Source of the DNA: Sulfobacillus thermotolerans | GTDB lineage: Bacteria; Bacillota; Sulfobacillia; Sulfobacillales; Sulfobacillaceae | Length of the DNA: 64,000 nucleotides | Direction: 5' to 3' | Assembly: GCA_002951815.1 (NCBI GenBank) | Contig: CP019454.1 | Span: 1,302,001 to 1,366,000 of the forward strand | Shown: positions 41,988-51,570 of the stretch, piece by piece | Numbering within the stretch: the stretch's first letter is position 1 | Layout: every line of letters begins with the position of its first letter | Translations under genes and position numbers: made by a program | Notes under the pieces: model-generated | Told to the model about the DNA's origin: nothing | Seen by the model: the letters and a program-made list of their open reading frames with translations, nothing else | Database searches by the model: none

Positions 41988-42857
41988 GTGGCGAACGGAT
42001 TTCTCAACGTCTATAAACCGGCGGGCATGTCGTCACATCAGGTTGTGCAACGCATTCGCCGTTTGACGCACGAACGTCACGTGGGTCATGCTGGGACATT
42101 GGATCCCGATGCGACCGGGGTATTGCCAGTGGCGCTGGGACAGTTTACCCGTCTATTAGAGTGGGCCGTTCTAACACCCAAGGTCTATCGGGCTGCCATT
42201 GTTCTGGGACGCTTAACCCATACCGGGGACCGCGCAGGGGATGTGGTCGGGGAATCAGGAGCTCCTTTTCCCGATCGACACGCTCTAGAAAATATTTTAC
42301 CATGGCTTACAGGGACTATCTGGCAATTTCCCCCGCAGGTCTCGGCCCTTAAGCAAGGGGGCCAGCGGTCATATCATAAGGTCCGACAGGGTCAAACGGT
42401 CTGGCTCGATCCGCGACCGGTCGAAATAGAGGCCATTAAGGTACTAGACGGGGTGGGCGATCGGTGGTACGTTGAGGCTGTTGTCGGTTCAGGCACCTAT
42501 ATTCGCGCCTTAGCCCGTGACCTGGGCTTTTTACTGGGCCACGCGGCCTCTTTAGAATCGCTTGAACGGACGCAAGTTGGGGCGTTTTCTGCGCAAGACG
42601 CATGGCGTCTCGATGACTTGGAAGCTAATCCGAACCAATGGCAAGACGCGCTCGTAGCCGGGACACAGATGCTCAGCCTCAGTACTTGGCCTGTCACCGC
42701 TGATCAAGCCGCGATGCTGTGGTCAGGGAATGTGGCGGGGATTCCACCATTGCCAGGGTCTGGTCCCACAGCCCTCGTCTACGAGAAGCAGATTGTGGCG
42801 GTGGTAGATGGTCCTCCGTGGCACTTTCGCAAAGTACTCGTAAAGGGTGAACGATAA
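41988..42857 (+). CDS. truB: tRNA pseudouridine(55) synthase
   Basis: A 289-residue enzyme converting U55 of the T-loop. The catalytic Asp lies in G-H-A-G-T-L-D-P-D-A-T-G, K-P-A-G-M-S-S-H begins the protein and R-A-L-A-R-D-L-G sits near 170. Start: GTG at 41988, 6 bases after GGAG, gives the family-typical N-G-F-L-N-V-Y-K; an ATG four codons upstream is also possible. The stop overlaps the ribF start (TAATG). Confidence 0.94.
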   Translation: MANGFLNVYKPAGMSSHQVVQRIRRLTHERHVGHAGTLDPDATGVLPVALGQFTRLLEWAVLTPKVYRAAIVLGRLTHTGDRAGDVVGESGAPFPDRHALENILPWLTGTIWQFPPQVSALKQGGQRSYHKVRQGQTVWLDPRPVEIEAIKVLDGVGDRWYVEAVVGSGTYIRALARDLGFLLGHAASLESLERTQVGAFSAQDAWRLDDLEANPNQWQDALVAGTQMLSLSTWPVTADQAAMLWSGNVAGIPPLPGSGPTALVYEKQIVAVVDGPPWHFRKVLVKGER

Positions 42858-43783
42858 TGGAGCGCATAGTGGCCAACGCATTTGCGTCGCCCAGTGTAGT
42901 GATGATTGGCAATTTTGATGGTGTTCATCTCGGCCACCAAGCGTTGATCCAACATGCCAAAACCATTGCATCAGGTCATGGGTGGCGCATTATTGCCTTG
43001 ACCTTTGACCCCCATCCCGCCATGGTCTTAAGGTCGGTGCCCCCAGAACATTTTCTCATTACGCCGACGGATGTAAAGCTGTACTGGCTTGAACAATTCG
43101 GCGTAGAGTTTGTGAAAATCCTGCCCTTTGATCGCCAGCTGGCTGCTGTTCCCGCGCTTCCTTTTCTAGCCCATGAAGTCAAAGCGGCGCTCAATGCGCA
43201 TGCGGTGGTTGTGGGTTTTAATTTTACATTTGGGGCGCAAGGCGCGGGACGGGCCGAGACGTTAATCGAGTGGGGACGCCTCAATGGGACTATCGTGGAT
43301 GTGGTTGAACCCGTGGAAGGAGACCACTCGGCGCAGGTGGTCTCAAGTTCTGCGATTCGGCAAGATATTCAAGCAGGCCAAATCGGCACAGCGAATGAAC
43401 GCCTCGGGCATCCTTTCGTGGTAATGGGACCCGTGCAGCATGGGGATGGACGCGGGCGGACCATAGGGGTTCCAACGTTAAATGTCGGGGTTCCGTCGTG
43501 TCAGATTATGCCTCCTTATGGAGTCTATGCGGGATTTCTTAGAGGAACGGATGGTTCCCGTTATGCGGCGGTAGCCAATTGGGGAGTACGTCCGACGTTT
43601 GGACAGTCTTTACCAGTGTTGGAAATTCATGTGCTCGATAAAATATTAGACGACTGGTATGGACATCGCGTATCATTTGATTTTATAGAGCATGTGCGCG
43701 CTGAACAGAAATTTGACGGTGTTGACGCATTGATTCGACAAATTCAGAAGGATATCGAAAAAGCCCGTCAGTTGCTGACTTAG
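42857..43783 (+). CDS. ribF: Bifunctional riboflavin kinase/FAD synthetase
   Basis: A 308-residue two-domain enzyme making FMN and FAD. The N-terminal adenylyltransferase has G-N-F-D-G-V-H-L-G-H (about 17-26) and S-S-S-A-I-R near 158. The C-terminal riboflavin kinase has G-R-x-I-G-V-P-T-L-N near 196. ATG at 42857 shares its A with the truB stop. Confidence 0.95.
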   Translation: MERIVANAFASPSVVMIGNFDGVHLGHQALIQHAKTIASGHGWRIIALTFDPHPAMVLRSVPPEHFLITPTDVKLYWLEQFGVEFVKILPFDRQLAAVPALPFLAHEVKAALNAHAVVVGFNFTFGAQGAGRAETLIEWGRLNGTIVDVVEPVEGDHSAQVVSSSAIRQDIQAGQIGTANERLGHPFVVMGPVQHGDGRGRTIGVPTLNVGVPSCQIMPPYGVYAGFLRGTDGSRYAAVANWGVRPTFGQSLPVLEIHVLDKILDDWYGHRVSFDFIEHVRAEQKFDGVDALIRQIQKDIEKARQLLT

Positions 43784-43800
43784 CGGGGTCATGATACAAT
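43772..43800 (+). promoter_or_regulatory. Sigma-A promoter before the small ORF and rpsO
   Basis: TTGCTG (43772-43777), 17-base spacer, TACAAT (43795-43800), overlapping the ribF stop. It provides independent expression of the 67-residue gene and rpsO. Confidence 0.7.
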
Positions 43801-43828
43801 AAACTGTCTTTGGACTGGAGGAAGCTTA

Positions 43829-44032
43829 ATGCAAACGGATACCTGGCGTGAAATGGTGGGGAAAGTGTCTGCCATTTGTGTCACCGGGGAGTTTAAGCGC
43901 TTGCAGCGTCAACTCGAAGAGCTTTATCGGCGGGCAGGAGTTTCCCAACCGGCAGTACAGGCTTATCAAGACGCATTGCTTTCCATCTTGGCACAAGATG
44001 AGGAATCTGGCGCGGTCTTGACTGCGCATTAA
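43829..44032 (+). CDS. Hypothetical 67-residue protein before rpsO
   Basis: A small, mostly helical acidic protein with no recognised domain; heptad-like spacing of Leu ([11 protein letters not shown]) suggests a short coiled coil. Evidence for translation is CTGGAGGA before ATG 43829, a good promoter 28 bases upstream, and tight spacing to rpsO (25 bases). Bacillus has no gene here. Confidence 0.6.
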   Translation: MQTDTWREMVGKVSAICVTGEFKRLQRQLEELYRRAGVSQPAVQAYQDALLSILAQDEESGAVLTAH

Positions 44033-44057
44033 CGCTATTGAGAAGGGGGGAGAACGA

Positions 44058-44327
44058 ATGGCCCTACAGGAACAACAAAAGCAGGCCATCATTGCGGCTA
44101 ATCGGCTGCATGAATCGGACACGGGGTCGCCGGAAGTTCAAATCGCGTTGTTGACTCAGCGCATTAGTGAACTCACCGAGCACTTGAAGATTCACAAAAA
44201 GGACCATCACTCCCGGCGTGGACTGTTGACCATGGTCGGACATCGTCGCGCGTTGCTGAATTACCTGCGAAAGACCGACAGCGCACGATATCATGCCTTG
44301 ATACAACGGTTGGGATTGCGTCGATAG
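44058..44327 (+). CDS. rpsO: 30S ribosomal protein S15
   Basis: An 89-residue four-helix protein binding the central 16S domain. [16 protein letters not shown] and H-H-S-R-R-G-L-L-x-M-V are the family blocks. ATG follows GAAGGGGGGAG. A rho-independent terminator starts at its stop codon. Confidence 0.97.
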   Translation: MALQEQQKQAIIAANRLHESDTGSPEVQIALLTQRISELTEHLKIHKKDHHSRRGLLTMVGHRRALLNYLRKTDSARYHALIQRLGLRR

Positions 44328-44351
44328 AGCGGGACATTCCCGCTCTTTTTT
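44327..44351 (+). terminator. Rho-independent terminator of rpsO
   Basis: GAGCGGGA/TCCCGCTC, an 8-bp stem with a 3-base loop (CAT), then six T. The stem begins at the last base of the rpsO stop codon. Confidence 0.9.
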
Positions 44352-44411
44352 ACCACACAAGAAGATTTCTGGGAACCGTATACGGACCCAAGGCTGTACA
44401 GGAGGGTACAT

Positions 44412-46613
44412 ATGGAGGCTATCACTACCGATTTTTTGGTAGGCGGCCGTACGTTGACGTTGGAAACCGGAAAAATGGCCAGGCAAGCGAATGCCTCTGT
44501 GGTCGTTCGGTACGGGGATACCGTCGTCTTAGTGACGGTCGTCTCGTCTCGCGAACCAAAGGAAAATTATGACTTTTTTCCTTTAACCGTTGATGTCGAA
44601 GAACGCCTTTATGCGGTGGGTAAAATTCCCGGAGGCTACATCAAACGCGAAGGTCGGCCCAGCGAAGCGGCAATTCTGGCCGCCCGATTGACGGATAGGC
44701 CCATTCGTCCGTTATTTCCGGAAGGGTTTCGCAATGAAGTACATGTTGTTGCCAGCATTTTATCGGTGGACTACGATCATTCGCCAGAAATTTGCGGCAT
44801 GATTGGGGCATCGGCGGCTCTAAGTTTGTCGGACATTCCTTTTGATGGACCGATTGGAGCGGTTCAAGTCGGATATGTCGGTGGCCAGTTTATCATTAAT
44901 CCTACCGCAGAACAGGAAAAAGTTAGCGAACTTAAGCTAATGATTGCGGGCACCTATGATGCGATCTTAATGATCGAGGCGAGTGCCAATATTGTCTCAG
45001 AGGCAACGATGCTCGATGCTATCTGGTTTGGCCATGAAGAAATTCGGCGCATTATTGAAGGCATTCAACGCTTTCAGGAGATGGCGGGAAAACCGAAAGC
45101 CGAATATCCGGTGTTTTTGCCGAGTCCTGAACTCGTTCAAGCCACGAAGGATATCGCCTATGACAAACTGCTAGAAGCGATGCGTAATCCGGACAAGCAG
45201 CAGCGGGGCCAGGACATTGAGCAGGTGAATAAAGAGGCGCGTCAAATCTTGCTCGAACAATTTCCAGAGCAAGAAGCGATGATTGGGGCAACGCTCAAGA
45301 AAGTTCTCAAAGAAGTGGTCAGGCAGGCGATTATTAAAGACGGCATCCGACCCGACGGACGTGGATTTGATGAGATCCGTCCCATTTCGATCGAAGTGGG
45401 CGTACTACCGCGCGTACATGGCACCGGATTGTTTACCCGCGGCCAAACGCAGGCTTTAACGGCAATGACACTAGGGCCGTTGTCCGATCAGCAGATGCTC
45501 GATGGCATCAGCGCCGAGGAATCGCGCCGTTATATGCACCACTACAACTTTCCGCCTTTTGCTACTGGGGAATCGGGACCTATGCGGGGACCGAATCGGC
45601 GGGCCATCGGTCATGGGGCACTAGCCGGACGTGCCTTGGAACCCGTCATTCCCTCAGAGTCTGAATTTCCCTACACCTTGCGCTTGGTCTCCGATATCTT
45701 AGAGTCGAACGGATCCAGCTCGATGGCGTCTGTGTGTGGCAGCACCTTAGCCCTTATGGATGGGGGTGTACCCATCAAAGCGCCCGTCGCGGGAATTGCC
45801 ATGGGGTTGGTGAAAAATGAAGATGGGATTGCCATTTTGACCGACATCCAGGGGCTAGAGGATGCCTTAGGGGACATGGATTTCAAAGTGGCAGGCACAC
45901 GCGACGGAATTACGGCCATTCAGATGGACATTAAAATTCATGGACTATCGCGCGAAATCCTAGAAACAGCCCTGGACAAGGCACGCAACGCCCGTTTGTT
46001 CATTCTGGACAAAATTGAGGCGGTAATTCCCACTCCGCGTAAACATCTCTCGCTGCATGCACCACGCATTTTGACGATGTCGGTAGAGCCAGACAAAATC
46101 CGTGAGGTTATTGGACCCGGCGGAAAGACCATCAACAAAATTATCGAGGCCACCAAAGTGGGGGACAAGAAGGTGGATATCGATATTCAAGATGATGGGA
46201 CGATCTATATTGCTGCGCTCAACGAAGAAGTGGGACGCAAGGTTCAGCAAATGATTGAAGACTTGACACGCACTGTTCAGGTCGGTGAAGTGTTTACCGG
46301 GCGAGTAACGCGTTTGATGAATTTTGGGGCCTTTGTGGAGCTTTTACCGGGGAAAGAGGGGCTTGTGCACATCTCCCAGCTCGCCTATCAACGCGTCAAC
46401 AAAGTCGAAGATGTGGTTAACGTCGGAGATATGCTCACGGTGAAGGTGATCGAAATAGATAGCGCGGGACGCATTAACCTTTCGCATAAAGACACCATGC
46501 CAGTGCCTGAAGGATACGAACCGCCAAAACCGCGGCCAGCACAAGACCGGGAGCGCGGGGCAAGTCATCGACCTTCTACGCACTCGGGTCCACGGCGTGA
46601 TGCGGGACGGTGA
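44412..46613 (+). CDS. pnp: Polynucleotide phosphorylase
   Basis: A 733-residue phosphorolytic 3'-5' exoribonuclease. Two RNase PH domains are separated by a helical linker (the second begins near residue 310, with R-P-D-G-R), followed by KH (I-G-P-G-G-K-T-I, about 565) and S1 (about 625-695) domains. [16 protein letters not shown] is the catalytic region. ATG after AGGAGGG. Its stop overlaps the nfo start (GTGA). Confidence 0.96.
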   Translation: MEAITTDFLVGGRTLTLETGKMARQANASVVVRYGDTVVLVTVVSSREPKENYDFFPLTVDVEERLYAVGKIPGGYIKREGRPSEAAILAARLTDRPIRPLFPEGFRNEVHVVASILSVDYDHSPEICGMIGASAALSLSDIPFDGPIGAVQVGYVGGQFIINPTAEQEKVSELKLMIAGTYDAILMIEASANIVSEATMLDAIWFGHEEIRRIIEGIQRFQEMAGKPKAEYPVFLPSPELVQATKDIAYDKLLEAMRNPDKQQRGQDIEQVNKEARQILLEQFPEQEAMIGATLKKVLKEVVRQAIIKDGIRPDGRGFDEIRPISIEVGVLPRVHGTGLFTRGQTQALTAMTLGPLSDQQMLDGISAEESRRYMHHYNFPPFATGESGPMRGPNRRAIGHGALAGRALEPVIPSESEFPYTLRLVSDILESNGSSSMASVCGSTLALMDGGVPIKAPVAGIAMGLVKNEDGIAILTDIQGLEDALGDMDFKVAGTRDGITAIQMDIKIHGLSREILETALDKARNARLFILDKIEAVIPTPRKHLSLHAPRILTMSVEPDKIREVIGPGGKTINKIIEATKVGDKKVDIDIQDDGTIYIAALNEEVGRKVQQMIEDLTRTVQVGEVFTGRVTRLMNFGAFVELLPGKEGLVHISQLAYQRVNKVEDVVNVGDMLTVKVIEIDSAGRINLSHKDTMPVPEGYEPPKPRPAQDRERGASHRPSTHSGPRRDAGR

Positions 46614-47440
46614 AACTTGGCGCACAACTGTCCACCACGCGTGGTCTGAAGACAGCCATTATGGAGGCGTCTGAACGCGGTCTCTCCGTGTTACAAGTGT
46701 TTAGTCGTAGTCCGGTTGGTGGACAAAGTAAAGAATTGCCCAAAACGGGGACGGTATCGGCCTGGTTGGAACAGGCCCACATCCGCCCGTTTTTTGTTCA
46801 TGCGCCGTATTTTGTGAATCCGGCAGCCACTGATCCCACAATGCAGGAACGAGCCCGAGCGGTCTTGGCAGAAGAAATGGTTCGCGTCAAGCGGTTGCAT
46901 GGAGACTTTTTGGTGTTGCATCCAGGTCATTGCCAAGGCATTGGAGATGAGGCTAAGGCAGCAGGACTAGAAATACTGGCCGGCACGCTCCGTTACATGT
47001 TGACGCGTCCGGGTATCATTTTGATGGAAAACACGGCAGGACAGGGCCGCGAATTGGGCAGTACCTTTGATGAACTCCATGAATTGTTTCGCCATTTGGG
47101 ACGAATACGCCGTGTCGGGATTCTGTTAGATACCGCACATGCCATGGCGGCGGGGTTTCCCCTGCACACCACTGAAGATGTGACGCGGTTTCTTGGCGCG
47201 GTGGAGCGGGGGGTGGGCCTTAACCGGGTTCGCGGTGTGCATCTTAACGACAATGCCTATCCCGTGGGTTCCCACCGCGACCGCCATGCACATTTACTAA
47301 CCGGACATCTCGGATTACCCGCGCTTAAGGCGTTGCTCAGAGAGGTACGCGACCGTTCATGGCCTCTTATTCTCGAAACGCCTGGTTCGACCGTAGAGGC
47401 TCGTGAGCACGATCTATGGCAGATTGAACAGCTCCTTTAG
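46610..47440 (+). CDS. nfo: Deoxyribonuclease IV (AP endonuclease)
   Basis: A 276-residue TIM-barrel zinc enzyme that cuts DNA at abasic sites. Zinc ligands appear in order: [39 protein letters not shown] and I-L-E-T-P-G. GTG at 46610 overlaps pnp by 4 bases, so this repair gene is coupled to RNA turnover; the synteny with Bacillus lacks it here. Confidence 0.9.
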   Translation: MKLGAQLSTTRGLKTAIMEASERGLSVLQVFSRSPVGGQSKELPKTGTVSAWLEQAHIRPFFVHAPYFVNPAATDPTMQERARAVLAEEMVRVKRLHGDFLVLHPGHCQGIGDEAKAAGLEILAGTLRYMLTRPGIILMENTAGQGRELGSTFDELHELFRHLGRIRRVGILLDTAHAMAAGFPLHTTEDVTRFLGAVERGVGLNRVRGVHLNDNAYPVGSHRDRHAHLLTGHLGLPALKALLREVRDRSWPLILETPGSTVEAREHDLWQIEQLL

Positions 47441-47499
47441 ATGCCCATTGTTCTACCTCTTTGGCTGTCCACATAGGACAAGGAAGGAGGGAGAGCACG

Positions 47500-48246
47500 A
47501 TGTGGATTAAAGTCATTTCCTTAAGATCACCAGCAACCAAAGTAGTTGCCCTTTTCTTGTTGTTTTTAGCTAGTGTCGCGATCTTTCATTCACCGGCCAC
47601 GGCACCTGTGCCGACAACGGAGAATTTAGAGCCAGGACCTGTGTACCGAGTTGTCACAACACAACGGGCCATGGCTTTAACCATCAATGTGGTGTGGGGA
47701 ACACAATACGTGCCGCAATTGCTGCAAGCGCTGACAGCTGCCCATGTCAAAGCGACCTTCATGGTGGGGGGAGTATGGGCTAAGAAGAATCCGACAGTGC
47801 TCGAACAGATTGTGAAAGACGGCATGCAAGTAGGCAACCATGGCTGGGCACATGGACATCCGGCTACGATGTCCGTAAGCGAGAATGTCGCAGATATCCA
47901 AAAGACAAATGAGATAGTTCACCAGCTTGTGGGGGTGACTCCTGCCGTGTATGCTCCTCCTTATGGAGAACTTGGCGGCGCGGTGTTAAAGGCGACGTCG
48001 TTATTGCATATGCCGTTGGTGATGTGGACGATTGACACGATTGATTGGCGCCCGTCGTCCTCCGTGCCTTATATGGTGAATAAGGTTCTGGCCAAAGCCC
48101 GCCCTGGGGCCATTGTTCTCATGCATCCAACGGACCGCACGGTTAAAGCTTTGCCTCTTATTATAGAGGGATTAAAGAGTCAAGGATACAATTTAGTGAC
48201 GGTCTCCGCGCTATTAAAAATGGGGACCCCTGTCGGCGATGGTTAA
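47500..48246 (+). CDS. ylxY: Polysaccharide deacetylase YlxY-like, sporulation type
   Basis: A 248-residue exported NodB-fold protein with an N-terminal membrane anchor (about 15-30). Motif 1 has N-V-V-W-G-T, without the catalytic Asp-Asp, as is usual in YlxY. Motif 2 G-N-H-G-W-A-H-G-H and motif 3 A-P-P-Y-G-E are kept. YlxY follows pnp in B. subtilis, and this is the same position after nfo. The start at ATG 47500 follows AAGGAGGG; the longer frame contains that site. Confidence 0.88.
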   Translation: MWIKVISLRSPATKVVALFLLFLASVAIFHSPATAPVPTTENLEPGPVYRVVTTQRAMALTINVVWGTQYVPQLLQALTAAHVKATFMVGGVWAKKNPTVLEQIVKDGMQVGNHGWAHGHPATMSVSENVADIQKTNEIVHQLVGVTPAVYAPPYGELGGAVLKATSLLHMPLVMWTIDTIDWRPSSSVPYMVNKVLAKARPGAIVLMHPTDRTVKALPLIIEGLKSQGYNLVTVSALLKMGTPVGDG

Positions 48247-48388
48247 TGGTGTGGTAAAGTACCTAGATGTGAAGTCTGTAGGATGATAACGAACGAGGGA
48301 ATGAGCTTCGTATAAGGATAACCGGAAATTTAAGCGCTGTCATGAGGATCTGGGGCAGTGGAAAGGCAGGAGAAGCGATATCAATTAC

Positions 48389-49639
48389 TTGACTCCATTG
48401 TCATCGGGTTTGACGTTAGCATGGGATGACTATGGTTCATTGGGCACAACCGCAATAGCTTTTTACGTCCATGTCGGTTCGCGGGATGAGAACCCTGAGT
48501 TATTTGGGGCGGCGCATTTCCTTGAGCACGCGGTCTTTAAGGGCGCACGGTCATGGTCGGCTCGCGATATCGCCAATATTCAAGATCGTCTAGGCGGGGA
48601 AATCAATGCCTTTACGACGCGGGATTATACCGTCTTTTATGCCAAGGTCTTGGCGTCAAAAGCGGCGGATGCGTTGGAACTTCTGTGGGCCATGGTCAGC
48701 GAACCCTGGTTGCGCGAAGACGATATTGGGAAAGAGCGCCAAGTGATTTTAGAAGAGTTGCTGGAAGCCGAAGATGATCTCGAAGACCGCGCTACCGAAC
48801 TCTATATGGCTGCACTCTACCCCGATGAACAATTTCATCATGATATTTTGGGGAGTCGGCGTAGCTTACGCCAGTTAAACGCTGAACAACTAAAAAACTT
48901 TCACCGAAAATTTTATCATCCCGACAATATCACGTTAGTCCTCAGTGGGGAAGGCGTCGAAGAGTTGAAGGTCTTGGCTGAATCGTTGCGGTGGCCGCAC
49001 CCTTTAGGCCCCAGTATCACCCCGGTACGTTTGGGCCCGAAGATTGGTCCTCACATAGAAATATTGTCACGTCCTGGAGAGCAAGTGCATGTTACGATGG
49101 GGGTTCCTGCTCCACGAATGTTTGATGCGGACCATGACGCGGCTTTGGTCTTGTCAACTATTTTGGGAGGCCAGAATTCGTCCCGGTTATGGCAGCGATT
49201 GCGGGAAGACGAAGGTCTCGTGTATACCGTCTCGGCCTCTTATAGTGCGATGAAGGATTGGGGAGAGTTGTCCATTTATATGGCAATGAGTCCACAATCG
49301 GTGCCGCAAGCATTGGAGGCAGCCACTCAAGAGGTTATGAATTTATTGGAATATGGGCCCACGGAGGAGGAACGGGCATGGGCTCTGACCCAAGCGGAAA
49401 CCGCGATGGCATTCACCATGGAAACACCTGATGGACGCATGGCGCGACTCGGCGCTTATGCCGTTTACGGAGCCTCTCCGTTAGACCCCAAAGCCCGCTT
49501 GTCGCGTCTAGAGCAAGTGAGTTGCGAGCAAATTATGCGAGTCTCGCGCGAGATCTTGGCTGTAAGACCGTGGGCTGTGGCGGCATGCGGGCCAGTCCAA
49601 GGATTGGAACGAGTGCTACAGACTGCGTTACACGCATAA
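48389..49639 (+). CDS. M16-family zinc peptidase (YmxG/MlpA-like)
   Basis: A 416-residue processing protease of the pitrilysin family. The inverted zinc motif H43-F-L-E-H47 and the distal Glu in I-L-E-E-L-L-E-A-E are present; the inactive second domain follows. Same neighbourhood as B. subtilis mlpA (ymxG). The start is uncertain: TTG at 48389 has AGGAG 16 bases away, and an in-frame GTG at 48350, with GAGG 6 bases upstream, would add 13 residues. The 142 bases before TTG hold no promoter I can name. Confidence 0.85.
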   Translation: MTPLSSGLTLAWDDYGSLGTTAIAFYVHVGSRDENPELFGAAHFLEHAVFKGARSWSARDIANIQDRLGGEINAFTTRDYTVFYAKVLASKAADALELLWAMVSEPWLREDDIGKERQVILEELLEAEDDLEDRATELYMAALYPDEQFHHDILGSRRSLRQLNAEQLKNFHRKFYHPDNITLVLSGEGVEELKVLAESLRWPHPLGPSITPVRLGPKIGPHIEILSRPGEQVHVTMGVPAPRMFDADHDAALVLSTILGGQNSSRLWQRLREDEGLVYTVSASYSAMKDWGELSIYMAMSPQSVPQALEAATQEVMNLLEYGPTEEERAWALTQAETAMAFTMETPDGRMARLGAYAVYGASPLDPKARLSRLEQVSCEQIMRVSREILAVRPWAVAACGPVQGLERVLQTALHA

Positions 49640-49662
49640 TGTCTTCTAAGGAGGAATGCCTT

Positions 49663-49923
49663 ATGCGTTTTAGTGAACTGGCTTCCAAAGAAATTATCAA
49701 CTTAACCAATGGTGAACGGTTAGGGCCTTTAGGGGATACCGATTTGGAAATTGATCCCACAAGTGGAGCCATTTTTTCGATTTTAGTGCCTCCGCGTGGA
49801 CGGTTGGTCCGTCAAGGTCGGACGACGGTAATTCCTTGGCGGGTTATTCGCCGCATTGGGCCAGAAGTTATGATCGTTGATCTCGATGAATCTGCACAAC
49901 CCACGGAATTTGGAGAAAATTAA
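49663..49923 (+). CDS. ylmC: YlmC/YmxH-family PRC-barrel sporulation protein
   Basis: An 86-residue PRC-barrel protein found in spore formers. It opens with F-S-E-L-A-S-K-E-I-I-N-L-x-x-G-E-R-L-G and ends with acidic D-L-D-E. The synteny M16-ymxH-spoVF is conserved in Bacillus. ATG at 49663 follows AAGGAGGA; an upstream frame extension overlaps the M16 gene and is rejected. Function unclear. Confidence 0.82.
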   Translation: MRFSELASKEIINLTNGERLGPLGDTDLEIDPTSGAIFSILVPPRGRLVRQGRTTVIPWRVIRRIGPEVMIVDLDESAQPTEFGEN

Positions 49924-49985
49924 CCCTGAGTTCCTTTCAATGTCCGGGCATACTAACTCCGGTCATTTGAAAAGGAGGGATTGAG

Positions 49986-50462
49986 ATGAAGAAGACAGTC
50001 GTCGGTGCCTTTAAAAATCACCATGATGCTGAAGAGACGGTCTCTGTGCTAAAAGACCGGGGTGTGCCAGAAAAGGATATTTCGTTGGTGGCACGACACG
50101 AAGGGCATGTTCAAGAAGGTCACCCGGGTGACGGTATGCATAACTTAGGGAATGGGATTGGCTGGGGCGGCACGCTCGGAGGTATCACGGGTCTGTTAGC
50201 AGGAGTTGGAGCCTTAGCGATTCCGGGTGTTGGCCCGATTATTGCCGCCGGCCCGTTAGCGGCCACGCTAACCGGAGCTGTTGCAGGCGGGGTAGCTGGA
50301 GCCCTTGTGGATTATGGCATTCCCAGCAACGAGAGTCATGGCTATGAGAAGCGTCTTAAAGAGGGTGATGTCTTGTTGATGGTGCGCTCTGATGCACCGG
50401 AAGTCGATAAAGCCCAGCACCTTTTTGAAGAACATGGAGCCACGGACATTCACGTCCACTAA
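49986..50462 (+). CDS. General stress protein 17M-like (YflT domain)
   Basis: A 158-residue protein with an N-terminal alpha/beta domain beginning V-V-G-A-F-K-N-H-H-D-A-E, a Gly/Ala-rich hydrophobic helical hairpin (about 55-105) reminiscent of glycine-zipper segments, and a C-terminal strand-helix repeat. The glycine-zipper may insert in membranes. Starts at ATG after AAAAGGAGGG. It has its own pair of terminators downstream and sits between ylmC and dpaA, unlike Bacillus. Confidence 0.72.
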   Translation: MKKTVVGAFKNHHDAEETVSVLKDRGVPEKDISLVARHEGHVQEGHPGDGMHNLGNGIGWGGTLGGITGLLAGVGALAIPGVGPIIAAGPLAATLTGAVAGGVAGALVDYGIPSNESHGYEKRLKEGDVLLMVRSDAPEVDKAQHLFEEHGATDIHVH

Positions 50463-50470
50463 TTCTCTTT

Positions 50471-50494
50471 AAGGTCCGGCTGTGTACGGACCTT
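50471..50494 (+). terminator. Hairpin after the stress-protein gene
   Basis: AAGGTCCG/CGGACCTT, a perfect 8-bp stem with an 8-base loop, starts 9 bases after the stop codon. Only TTT-rich sequence, not a long T run, follows. Confidence 0.55.
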
Positions 50495-50509
50495 TGGTCT
50501 AACGAACAG

Positions 50510-50573
50510 AAAACCACTAGTGTCTCATCCGATTGCGCATAGCGAGTTGGATGAGACACTGGTGGTTTTTATT
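50510..50573 (+). terminator. Long 21-bp hairpin terminator before dpaA
   Basis: The arms 50510-50530 and 50549-50569 pair over 21 bases with one G-U wobble, enclosing an 18-base loop, and end in TTTTTATT. The stem is unusually long for a plain terminator and starts with a run of A, so it would work in both directions. Confidence 0.8.
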
Positions 50574-50610
50574 ATCTCACCGCCAATGCCCCCTATTTGG
50601 CTGGGAAGTT

Positions 50611-50665
50611 CTGACACTACGGCTTACGGAACGTCAGGCTTGGATGTTCCGTATAGTGACACCAG
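50611..50665 (+). promoter_or_regulatory. Bulged inverted repeat in the dpaA leader
   Basis: TACGGAAC (50625-50632) pairs perfectly with GTTCCGTA (50646-50653); outside it CACTA/TAGTG and then CTG/CAG extend the helix with one-sided bulges. It ends 30 bases before the dpaA start. It may be a protein-binding operator or a leader RNA structure; no known class recognised. Confidence 0.35.
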
Positions 50666-50695
50666 AGGGATAAGAATGCAGAAAGGGATGAGAAT

Positions 50696-51565
50696 GTGGC
50701 AACAAGGGTTGTCGTAGCTGGTGGTGATGCGCGCGATGCATGGTTATGTCAGTTTCTGGAGAATCAAGGATTTACGGTGGAAGCTTGGGGCTTTAGCGCG
50801 CCAGGAATCGCCCCGTACCGTGAATCGGGGGAGCCCGTGGCCATCTTTATAGGACCAATGACGGGCATTGATGCGGATGGTTCAATGAAGACGATGGATG
50901 GCCGTGTCATTCTCACCCCCGACTTCTTAGCGCGGATGGCCCACGGCGGTCTTATCGCTGCGGGGTTAATTGCGGCTCCTGTGACGTTATGGGCAAAGCG
51001 TTATGGACTCACGACGGTGGAGTACCGTAATCAAACTACCTTTATGTGGCTCAATACGGTGCCAACGGCAGAGGGGGCGATACGCGCAGCGATTGGACGT
51101 TCGGGGTTTACGCTCTATCATCGCCCCGTGGGCATTTTAGGATTTGGGCGTGTCGGGGCGATTTTGGCGCTTCGCCTCCAGAGTTACGGAAGTTTCGTAG
51201 AAGTGTTTGACCGTTCGGTCGAAAAACGGGCTATGGCGTCTGCAATGGGATTTCCCGTCCATCCTCTCGACCCGGTGTGGTGTCCGCCGCTAGATGGGCT
51301 GTTCAATACGATACCGGCTCCGGTGATTACCCGGGAGTGGATCGATACGACAGATCCGGCTTGGATTATCGATCTGGCGTCACTGCCAGGGGGTTTGGCC
51401 AAAGGGCTGGAGACGGATTCGCATGTCATGGCGCGATATGAATCGTATTTGGGGGTCCCGGGTCACATTGCGCCTAGGCGGGCTGCGGAAATCATTTGGG
51501 AGACGTTAGCGTCCATCTTGCAGGAAAATGCGGTGAAAGCTACGGTACAACGGGAAAGGAACTGA
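50696..51565 (+). CDS. dpaA: Dipicolinate synthase subunit A
   Basis: A 289-residue NAD(P)-binding subunit that converts dihydrodipicolinate to dipicolinic acid in the mother cell for loading into spores. G-G-D-A-R at the N-terminus and the Rossmann turn G-I-L-G-F-G-R-V-G near 150 are typical of SpoVFA. GTG start at 50696 after AAAGGGATGAG. Five bases separate it from dpaB. Confidence 0.92.
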   Translation: MATRVVVAGGDARDAWLCQFLENQGFTVEAWGFSAPGIAPYRESGEPVAIFIGPMTGIDADGSMKTMDGRVILTPDFLARMAHGGLIAAGLIAAPVTLWAKRYGLTTVEYRNQTTFMWLNTVPTAEGAIRAAIGRSGFTLYHRPVGILGFGRVGAILALRLQSYGSFVEVFDRSVEKRAMASAMGFPVHPLDPVWCPPLDGLFNTIPAPVITREWIDTTDPAWIIDLASLPGGLAKGLETDSHVMARYESYLGVPGHIAPRRAAEIIWETLASILQENAVKATVQRERN

Positions 51566-51570
51566 AAAAC

